Shown: one piece after another, positions 1-6,098 of the stretch
Numbering within the stretch: position 1 is the first letter of the stretch
How the letters are laid out: every line of letters begins with the position of its first letter
Source: Nitrospirota bacterium
Lineage (GTDB): Bacteria > Nitrospirota > 9FT-COMBO-42-15 > HDB-SIOI813
DNA: 42,130 bases
Assembly: GCA_020846775.1 (NCBI GenBank)
Contig: JADLDG010000005.1
Span: 1 to 42,130 of the forward strand
Direction of reading: 5' to 3'
Made by a program: the position numbers and the translations under genes
The notes under the pieces: generated by a model
The model's database searches: none
What the model saw: the letters and a program-made list of their open reading frames with translations, nothing else
Told to the model about the DNA's origin: nothing

Positions 1-807
1 CCTGACATAGCTGTTGGTGATGTACTTGGAAGTTGTGTGTTCAACATGTTCATACTTGCCTTCCTTGATGTCTTTTACAGGCCAATGCCGGTATCAACAA
101 AGGCCAATCAGGGGCATGTATTATCTGCAGGTTTCGGTATACTCATGTTGAGCATAATTGCGCTGAGCCTGTTTGCACAGAGTTATGTTCCTGCAATATT
201 ATGGATTGGGGCATACAGTCTTTGTACTTTGTTTATATATATTATTGCAATGAGGTTGATTTTCTATTATGAAAAGCGCCAGATGTCTAAATATCTGGAA
301 GAGATTGCAACTGAAACAAAATATGAAGATGTAACAATAAACAATGCAGTTATGCATTACGGAATTAATGCATTTTTCGTAATCGTTGCAGCCGCCTTTC
401 TGCCAGGTTTAGGCGAAGGCATTGCAGAAATGACCGGTCTTGGACAGACATTTGTTGGAAATATTTTTATTGCAGTATCCACTTCCCTGCCTGAAGTTGT
501 GGTTTCAATAGCCGCTATAAGGATGGGCGTTATAGACCTTGCGGTGGGGAATTTATTTGGAAGTAATATCTTTAATATACTCATTCTTGCAATTGATGAT
601 ATTCTTTTCACCCGGAGCCCCATCCTCTCTGTCGCCAATCCTCACCATATCGTCTCGGCAATAGCTGCTATAGCAATGGCTGTAATCGCCATAATCGGTC
701 TGACTTATCGTGCTGAAAGGAAACCGTTTTACTTCATGGCATGGGATTCCCTTGGAATAGCGACAGTCTATATTGTCAATCTTATGCTCCTCTACAGGAT
801 GAGATGA
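1..807 (+). CDS. Sodium/calcium exchanger family (CaCA) membrane protein, 3' part
   Basis: The frame is open from base 1, so the gene starts before the window; the GTG at 37 is internal. The CaCA family moves Ca2+ or another cation across the inner membrane against Na+, H+ or K+. Two alpha-repeats form the ion path. Bases 1-60 encode AVGDVLGSCVFNMF, the tail of alpha-repeat 1, and bases about 541-580 encode AVGNLFGSNIFNIL, the clear second repeat. Several hydrophobic helices are visible, with a charged cytoplasmic stretch between them at about bases 265-340. In repeat 1 the usual GN/GSN residues read GD/GSC, a mild deviation in ion-ligand positions. The substrate cation cannot be told from sequence. 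It converges on the minus-strand apbE with a 10-bp gap. Confidence 0.85.
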   Translation, partial: PDIAVGDVLGSCVFNMFILAFLDVFYRPMPVSTKANQGHVLSAGFGILMLSIIALSLFAQSYVPAILWIGAYSLCTLFIYIIAMRLIFYYEKRQMSKYLEEIATETKYEDVTINNAVMHYGINAFFVIVAAAFLPGLGEGIAEMTGLGQTFVGNIFIAVSTSLPEVVVSIAAIRMGVIDLAVGNLFGSNIFNILILAIDDILFTRSPILSVANPHHIVSAIAAIAMAVIAIIGLTYRAERKPFYFMAWDSLGIATVYIVNLMLLYRMR

Positions 808-817
808 CTCAAAACGA

Positions 818-1810
818 TTAGTCTTTTTTTTCGATCCCCTGTGAGTAATGAATCCTGCCGTTGCTGTCTACAATTATTCCTTCAACACCAGGAAGGCCCT
901 GTATCAGTTGCATCCCCTTTTCCGGTCCTAGGACAAAGACAGTTGTGGATAATGCATCTGATGTCATTGTATCCGGCGCAAGTATGGTTACGCTCGTACA
1001 GCCCCTTGCCGGCATGCCGGTTTTTGGATCAATTATATGGTGATAGAGGACGCCATCTTTAATGAAAAACCGCTCATAATCACCTGATGTTGAAACTGAT
1101 ATGTTGCTTAGGGGAAGCGTGGCCATGACCTTGTCTTTATCCCTCGGATGCTGAATTCCAATATCCCATGCCGCCCCGTCATTCGTCCCCTGAATCCGCA
1201 TATCCCCGCCTGATTTTATAATCGCATCAGTTATACCCTGTTTAACCAGGACATCCATCGCCATATCTACAGAATAACCTTTCGCTATCCCCCCAAGACC
1301 GATGGCCATACCCTGCCTCGTCAGGAACACTGATTTCTTTGTTTCATTCAACTTAATTTCCCTGTAATTTAAATACGGCAATTTCTCTGCGATTTCTTCC
1401 AATGAAGGGACACGCTCTTCCCCTTTCGAAAACTTCCATAATCCGCGCATTGCTGCCCATGAAATATCAAAGGCGCCACCGGAAAGTTCAGCAATCTTCT
1501 GAGAGGCAGCTATTACATTAAACAGCTCCGCAGGGACTTCAATCTCTGCCCTCCCGGCATTTCGATTAATTTTAGAAACGTATGACCCATCCTTCCACTC
1601 GCTCATCTCCATCTCGATACGTTCCATTTCCCTTACAGCAAGGTCAAATGCCTTTTCAACCTTTAAGTCATCTGAATCAGATGAGATTGATGCAATCAGC
1701 TCAACATCCGTGCCCATGAGAACGACATTCCGTTTAATCAACTTCGCTGAACATACAGATGGGCTCAGAAACAGCAAAAAGGTAAGAATATATAAGAGGG
1801 GGTATTTCAA
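818..1810 (-). CDS. apbE: FAD:protein FMN transferase ApbE, exported
   Basis: ApbE cleaves FAD and attaches FMN covalently to a Ser/Thr of target proteins outside the cytoplasm. The 330-residue protein begins with a hydrophobic signal peptide (to about residue 22, CSA). It carries the family motifs MGTDVEL near the N-terminus, GGIAKGYSVD and SGGDMRIQG in the middle, and HIIDPKTGMPA followed by the metal/catalytic segment D285-A-L-S-T near the C-terminus. The start is TTG, 2 bp after the DUF3570 stop and without a clear Shine-Dalgarno, so translation is probably coupled. It is the last gene of a tlpA-DUF4266-DUF3570-apbE operon. The natural target is not proven; the DUF3570 neighbour has a candidate acceptor motif. 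The enzyme assignment is firm, the operon role is inferred. Confidence 0.95.
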   Translation of the reverse strand: MKYPLLYILTFLLFLSPSVCSAKLIKRNVVLMGTDVELIASISSDSDDLKVEKAFDLAVREMERIEMEMSEWKDGSYVSKINRNAGRAEIEVPAELFNVIAASQKIAELSGGAFDISWAAMRGLWKFSKGEERVPSLEEIAEKLPYLNYREIKLNETKKSVFLTRQGMAIGLGGIAKGYSVDMAMDVLVKQGITDAIIKSGGDMRIQGTNDGAAWDIGIQHPRDKDKVMATLPLSNISVSTSGDYERFFIKDGVLYHHIIDPKTGMPARGCTSVTILAPDTMTSDALSTTVFVLGPEKGMQLIQGLPGVEGIIVDSNGRIHYSQGIEKKD

Positions 1811-1812
1811 TA

Positions 1813-3039
1813 TTAGAAAATAAATTTTAGACTGACTATAAAATCATGTGCACTGACATTGGTAGATTGCGTATAAAACTCATATCCACCTTCCAGATAA
1901 CTGTTTGCAAATATTCCAATATCTGGATCATCCGCAAATTGGTGTGATAGTTTTACTCCAAAAAGATATGTATCCTGCTTTTCCAATTGTGGTGACACGG
2001 ACAGGTATTTATCACTGCTTGTGTAAATACTTCTGACAAAGGATGCCTTTGACTGCTGATACATTCTTGCGTCTAATCTCAACAGGTTTTGATAGGGAAG
2101 ATACTGATAATACTCTGCCTGCTCTGTAAACGAGTCTACGTTCCAGTCATCCTTATAATATCGTAAGGTCAACCTGACAGATGCTGCTGAAGGAGAATAA
2201 ATTAGGCCATGCTGCAAATAATGGTTAATCCCAAGTATTAATGCATCACGATTTCTTGAGTCAGGAAATTTCTCAACCTTGCATGTTGTTGATATGTCAG
2301 TGCATGACAACGCAGTTGCACCATTTACAGGCACAAGCCTGTTTCCCTCAGACAAAAACCCTGCTGCCTCACTCCTTAAATAACCGATCTGTGCGATTGT
2401 CTTAGATGTTATTATCTGTGTAAAACCTGCATAGTAATTATTAGTGTTCTTTTTCTCCGTTAATGTCATGTACTTACCATCAACACTATCCATGTTCTTT
2501 GAATATCCAAGTATCAATGTCGTGTTTTTCAGGAACAGATCCTTTTTCAGAGTTATTCCAGGTGTGTTCGACACATAATCTTTTTCAGCGCTATAGTCAT
2601 AACCTGCCTCAACACTGATTATATTGTCAAAGTTATGGGTTAAACCTAATGTAATGTTATTTCTTGTATCTGTCGCCGCACTACTGCCTCCTATGGTAGA
2701 TGCGCCTGAGACTGCGGCAAGGGCCTTTGGAGCCGACTTCTTATCTGCCTCCACACCCCCACCGCCTCCTCCACCGCCTTCTTCAAACAGATTTGGATTT
2801 ATCATATCTACAGTGTACTTAAAATATGCCGTTGTATTGAGAGATACGTCCTTGTTAAGGGCAAATACACCGGTGTAAACAGTTATGTTATTGCTGAATG
2901 CGTGTATATACGTCTGTGCCGTTGCATAATCTTCAGAGAAAGCAGGCGAAACGGTAATTAAGAAGATGAAAAGGTTTAAAAGTAAACAAAGGATCAGCTT
3001 GTACTCATGTGGCTGTCTATTATGTTTAATTGCAGCCAC
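1813..3039 (-). CDS. DUF3570 outer-membrane beta-barrel protein
   Basis: This 408-residue protein has a long signal peptide (hydrophobic about residues 14-35, cleavage near AFS-ED), then repeated amphipathic beta-strand patterns, and ends in Phe (SLKFIF), as expected of a barrel inserted by BAM. It matches the DUF3570 family in pattern and neighbours. A loop at residues 86-125 is unusual: eight glycines in a row, then VSGASTIGG. SGAS (S111-S114) resembles the ApbE acceptor motif Dxx[ST]GA[ST], with Ala at the usual Asp position. The GTG start lies inside the end of the DUF4266 gene (14-bp overlap) and is supported by a GGAGG sequence just upstream. Function is unknown; a flavinylated outer-membrane protein is an inference from the motif and the adjacent apbE. 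Confidence 0.85.
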   Translation of the reverse strand: MAAIKHNRQPHEYKLILCLLLNLFIFLITVSPAFSEDYATAQTYIHAFSNNITVYTGVFALNKDVSLNTTAYFKYTVDMINPNLFEEGGGGGGGGVEADKKSAPKALAAVSGASTIGGSSAATDTRNNITLGLTHNFDNIISVEAGYDYSAEKDYVSNTPGITLKKDLFLKNTTLILGYSKNMDSVDGKYMTLTEKKNTNNYYAGFTQIITSKTIAQIGYLRSEAAGFLSEGNRLVPVNGATALSCTDISTTCKVEKFPDSRNRDALILGINHYLQHGLIYSPSAASVRLTLRYYKDDWNVDSFTEQAEYYQYLPYQNLLRLDARMYQQSKASFVRSIYTSSDKYLSVSPQLEKQDTYLFGVKLSHQFADDPDIGIFANSYLEGGYEFYTQSTNVSAHDFIVSLKFIF

Positions 3040-3277
3040 AACCGCCTCCGCTCACTCCAAAACTTCCGGAACTGGCCTCTCTGGTACTTAGAAAATGCTC
3101 CCGGACAGCCTTTTCTTCCCTGCAGTAATCAAACTGCATGATCGGATCAGCAAGATATTCCCTTTCCCAGGGCTGTACAACAGCACATCCTGAAAGCCCC
3201 GGCAGTATCAGGACAATTAAGATGAATATAACCCTTCCAGTCAGGGGGATGCGTTTTTTATTTGATGAGGCTGTCAA
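3026..3277 (-). CDS. DUF4266 small lipoprotein with Gly/Cys-rich C-terminus
   Basis: A small exported protein with a hydrophobic N-terminus ending in the lipobox LSGC, so a lipid-anchored mature chain of about 55 residues is expected. After the Cys comes AVVQPWEREYLADPIM, a typical DUF4266 pattern, and the chain ends in GGGCGCN. The family usually sits beside DUF3570, ApbE and a TlpA thioredoxin, as here. Start choice is uncertain because all candidates are non-ATG: TTG at 3319, GTG at 3310, or TTG at 3277. I prefer 3277, which has AAGGA close by and gives a normal-length signal peptide. It overlaps the end of tlpA by 20 bp. The two closely spaced C-terminal Cys could bind metal, form a disulfide, or be modified. 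Function is not known. Confidence 0.8.
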   Translation of the reverse strand: MTASSNKKRIPLTGRVIFILIVLILPGLSGCAVVQPWEREYLADPIMQFDYCREEKAVREHFLSTREASSGSFGVSGGGCGCN

Positions 3278-3773
3278 TTTCCTTAATCCATTTTGACGGG
3301 TCAGTCTCACTAAACCCAAAGTGTATATACCTTACAACCCCTTCTTTATCAATGATAAAGGAAGTCGGCATTGCCCTTGGACCGTAAGATGATATGACAG
3401 AAAATTGCGGATCTGTCAGTACCTTCATGTTAGAACTTGATATGGGATTCTTATCGAGAAATTCCACCATACCTGACCTGGTCTTGTCCTGATTTATCGC
3501 AAGTATAAAAAGACCAGAGCCGGAATACGTTGCGGCAAGTTTTTCAAGCTGTGGAAACTCCTGTTTACATGGTCCGCACCAGCTTGCCCAGAAATTTATA
3601 TAGACTACTTTTCCCTTTAGACTGTTAAGAGATACGGTTTTCCCATAGATATCAGGCAGGTTAAATTCAGGCGCCTTGTTATTAACCTGAATAGCCCACG
3701 AGTTAGTTGCGATGAGCAGCACTATGACAGACAGGGTAATGCTATTTACTATTTTATTGAGTCCTAAAACCAC
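3258..3773 (-). CDS. TlpA/ResA-like exported thioredoxin
   Basis: A 171-residue periplasmic thiol-disulfide oxidoreductase. An N-terminal hydrophobic segment (about residues 9-27, ending SWA) exports or anchors it. The thioredoxin fold follows, with APEFNLPDIYG, the active site WASWCGPCK (C66, C69), and the cis-Pro segment RAMPTSFIID. TlpA and ResA proteins typically reduce Cys pairs in the periplasm, for example apocytochrome haem sites. It is the first gene of the operon with DUF4266, DUF3570 and apbE, so the Cys pair at the DUF4266 C-terminus and the many CXXCH sites of the divergent cytochromes are both plausible clients. The start is GTG. A promoter and palindrome lie just upstream. Confidence 0.9.
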   Translation of the reverse strand: MVLGLNKIVNSITLSVIVLLIATNSWAIQVNNKAPEFNLPDIYGKTVSLNSLKGKVVYINFWASWCGPCKQEFPQLEKLAATYSGSGLFILAINQDKTRSGMVEFLDKNPISSSNMKVLTDPQFSVISSYGPRAMPTSFIIDKEGVVRYIHFGFSETDPSKWIKEIDSLIK

Positions 3774-3782
3774 GTTGTCTTA

Positions 3783-3802
3783 TCCCAAATCAATATTTGG
3801 GA
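3783..3802. promoter_or_regulatory. Palindrome at the divergent redox operon promoter
   Basis: TCCCAAAT and ATTTGGGA form a perfect 8-bp inverted repeat around a CAAT spacer. It sits between two divergent redox operons and covers the predicted start site of the leftward one, the usual place for a repressor site. The regulator is unknown and none is encoded nearby. Confidence 0.45.
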
Positions 3803-3830
3803 ATATTATCACAAATTTATTTATATGCAA
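3803..3830 (-). promoter_or_regulatory. Putative sigma-70 promoter of the tlpA-DUF4266-DUF3570-apbE operon
   Basis: On the minus strand TTGCAT (3825-3830) and TAATAT (3803-3808) are 16 bp apart. This places the transcription start at about 3796, inside the palindrome at 3783-3802 and roughly 20 bp before the GTG of tlpA. Prediction by eye. Confidence 0.45.
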
Positions 3831-3894
3831 GAACTATTTTTTCATCATTAAATCAATCGAATTATTTAATACGCCCGGTTTAACTTTCAACTGT

Positions 3895-3923
3895 AACCTC
3901 CGATGAAAAACTCAAAGGAGGTT
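3895..3923 (+). promoter_or_regulatory. Hairpin that would mask the ribosome-binding site of the porin gene
   Basis: AACCTCC (3895-3901) pairs perfectly with GGAGGTT (3917-3923), leaving a 15-nt loop. The right arm is the Shine-Dalgarno of the porin gene, 4 nt before the ATG at 3928. In the mRNA the stem would block initiation unless opened. No known riboswitch core was recognised around it. Confidence 0.5.
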
Positions 3924-3927
3924 GTAA

Positions 3928-5145
3928 ATGAGGCTGGTAATTCTTTCCGCCTTCTCTGCCTTATTGTTTTTTGTCTTGCCGTTAACGGCAGATTCAGCCG
4001 AGGTTAGCGGCCGAATCTCTACACAGCTCCTGTGGTATAACGATATTGTTGACGCAAGCCGGCAGAATGATGTTTCCGAGTATCTTCGTTTCTCTGTCAC
4101 TCACTTAGATAAAGAAAACAACATTTCTCTTACCGGTTATGGCAGACTGCTCTGGAATATCAAAGGCAGCAATACAAGGGATGAAGTTGAAACAAGACTG
4201 TACTATCTGTATGCCGATTACAGAAATTTTCTTAATGTATCTGACCTGCGGGTTGGCCGTCAGTTCGTGAACTTCTCCGCTGGCAGTGCACTGATGGAAG
4301 GTATACAGGCAGACATACGTGATATCGGACCTGTCGGGTTGGTGGTCATAGGGGGCCGCAATGTCATCTTCGGCGAAGATAAATTACTCACGAACCATTC
4401 TTATTCTGCCGGTTTTTCTGTGTATATTACCGGTAAATCCATGAACTATTTTGATGTCAGCTACTTACGAACCTACGATCACGGCGATATAGCTCGCGAC
4501 ATAATCGGCAGCAGTTATAAACAATATATATCAGAGTTGTTTAAACTTTATGCTAATGTGCGATATGATTTGACTGCAGAAGTCTTAAACGAGATACTGG
4601 GAGGCATCAAGTATTTCCCCACAAGCGATCTAATCTTAACCGCTGAGCACTACCAGAGTTATCCCACATTTGACTCTACATCTATATATTCTGTATTCGC
4701 TGTTGACCATTTCAAAGAGAATATTGTAAGGGCTGATTATACAGCAGCAGAGTGGGTTGATATCAACCTTCGTTACGGTTATGAGAGCTTCGGTGAAGGC
4801 ACTGATGCCACGCTGTATGAAGCAGGATTAAAGGTCCGGCCTTCTGTTCAAACTGCAATAGGCCTGTTTCACGATAGACGATGGGGTTATCCAGGAGACC
4901 TCGATGGATACAGGGTATATGCAGAATTCAACAATACGGCGAAGTGGAATGCTGCAATAGGAATTGACCATGACGTATACAACAGAGACAACATGACCGG
5001 AGAGGAATCGGCCAGGAGATACTGGGCTTCAGGCAGATATTCCTTTGCAAGGAAAATGTCAGGTTCATTCCGTCTTCAGGACAGCGTGGACGTCAACTAC
5101 AAAAAAGACATTCAGGGGAGGCTGACCTTCGATGTGGACTTCTAA
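3928..5145 (+). CDS. Porin-like outer-membrane beta-barrel of a porin-cytochrome complex
   Basis: A 405-residue protein with a signal peptide (cleavage near ADSA-EV, residue 24), many alternating hydrophobic strands separated by polar turns, and a C-terminal Phe (DVDF). The start is ATG with an unusually strong AAAGGAGGT site. It is the first of three genes, followed 18 bp later by a nonahaem cytochrome and then a decahaem lipoprotein. This is the order of Geobacter ombB-omaB-omcB clusters, and the length is closer to the short Omb porins than to MtrB of Shewanella. Its likely role is a sheath that lets the periplasmic cytochrome reach the surface cytochrome. No specific family domain was recognised, so the role rests on the barrel pattern and context. 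Confidence 0.75.
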   Translation: MRLVILSAFSALLFFVLPLTADSAEVSGRISTQLLWYNDIVDASRQNDVSEYLRFSVTHLDKENNISLTGYGRLLWNIKGSNTRDEVETRLYYLYADYRNFLNVSDLRVGRQFVNFSAGSALMEGIQADIRDIGPVGLVVIGGRNVIFGEDKLLTNHSYSAGFSVYITGKSMNYFDVSYLRTYDHGDIARDIIGSSYKQYISELFKLYANVRYDLTAEVLNEILGGIKYFPTSDLILTAEHYQSYPTFDSTSIYSVFAVDHFKENIVRADYTAAEWVDINLRYGYESFGEGTDATLYEAGLKVRPSVQTAIGLFHDRRWGYPGDLDGYRVYAEFNNTAKWNAAIGIDHDVYNRDNMTGEESARRYWASGRYSFARKMSGSFRLQDSVDVNYKKDIQGRLTFDVDF

Positions 5146-5163
5146 GGTATTACGGAGGCATTT

Positions 5164-6069
5164 ATGAACAAACCTGTTACTCTTCTGATATTCATTATCA
5201 CCTTTGCTATTACAGTCTCAGCCGGCTTCAGCAGATTGCCAATGGCACAGGACATTCCCGGGATGCCGGAGGAGACTAAAACAGACGCCAATGTTTCGGC
5301 ACCAGTAGCGGAGGGAACATCAGCACCCTCCGGGGACAAACAGGTAACAGAGAAAAAGAGCTTTATGGTTAAGCTCTCCCACAAAGAGTTTGCAGATATG
5401 GATCTGAAGAAGTGCGCCGAATGCCACATGGGCTCAGGTGTCGCTCCCACCCATGGTGGAGATCAGATGCGGGAACATGTATCGACCGCCCGTCGGGAAG
5501 AAGGGAACTGCGTTGACTGCCACAAACAGCAGTTCTGCCTTGATTGTCACACTGGCGGCGGAATAGATGCCAAATTGAATGTCGCAAATTACCGTGGGAA
5601 CTATGTACCAAATACCCACAGGACCAGCTTCAGGGAAATCCATCCGCTTAAGGCTCTGGATAACCCGCAGACCTGCATTCGCTGCCATGACACAAAGTTC
5701 TGCACTGAGTGCCACGAAAAGTTCCGGGGCGAGGATTTGAGAACCCTTTCTCACCGGAGGTCTTTCTCTGACCTCTCTGCAGGGACAGGCCCTTCTCATT
5801 CAAACTTTACTACAGGCCAGTGCCGGACCTGCCATCCCGGAGGACTTTTGCCGAAACAGGCCTGGTCGGCTGACCATGCCGCAGAGGCACGAAGGAATTT
5901 GCAGTCATGTCAGGCCTGCCACAGCGACGGAGATATATGTTTAACATGCCACAGCGCCAGGCAGGGATTGATAGTCAACCCCCACCCGCGTAACTGGAGC
6001 GATGTCAAGGACAAATACAGATTTAAGAGCGGGGGGCGAAGCTGTAATAAATGCCATGATAACTTTTAG
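5164..6069 (+). CDS. Periplasmic nonahaem c-type cytochrome (MtrA/Oma-like role)
   Basis: The 301-residue protein has a signal peptide (about residues 1-29) and nine CXXCH haem sites starting at residues 84, 116, 125, 171, 180, 220, 249, 259 and 294. Several sites come in close pairs, typical of wire-like multihaem proteins. A Pro/Thr/Ala-rich linker follows the signal peptide (about residues 31-60). The start ATG follows a GGAGG. Between a porin and an outer-membrane decahaem lipoprotein, its likely job is to carry electrons from the periplasm into the porin conduit. Shewanella MtrA has ten haems and Geobacter OmaB eight, so nine is intermediate. The c-type cytochrome call is certain; the partner assignment comes from context. 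Confidence 0.92.
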   Translation: MNKPVTLLIFIITFAITVSAGFSRLPMAQDIPGMPEETKTDANVSAPVAEGTSAPSGDKQVTEKKSFMVKLSHKEFADMDLKKCAECHMGSGVAPTHGGDQMREHVSTARREEGNCVDCHKQQFCLDCHTGGGIDAKLNVANYRGNYVPNTHRTSFREIHPLKALDNPQTCIRCHDTKFCTECHEKFRGEDLRTLSHRRSFSDLSAGTGPSHSNFTTGQCRTCHPGGLLPKQAWSADHAAEARRNLQSCQACHSDGDICLTCHSARQGLIVNPHPRNWSDVKDKYRFKSGGRSCNKCHDNF

Positions 6070-6098
6070 GGATATTTTTTGTTAAGGAGGACCGGGTA

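Noticed and set aside
2624-2878. Plus-strand 84-aa frame with a run of prolines
   Set aside because: The proline run is the complement of the glycine run in the DUF3570 gene, so it is a shadow ORF.
3774-3927. A GEMM (cyclic dinucleotide) riboswitch before the cytochrome operon
   Set aside because: Such switches often precede multihaem cytochrome genes, but none of the conserved GEMM core was found; only a simple hairpin over the ribosome-binding site is visible.
3903-4010. Short upstream frame starting ATG at 3903 and overlapping the porin start
   Set aside because: It has no ribosome-binding site of its own and overlaps the porin gene out of frame; a chance ORF within the hairpin loop is more likely than a leader peptide.
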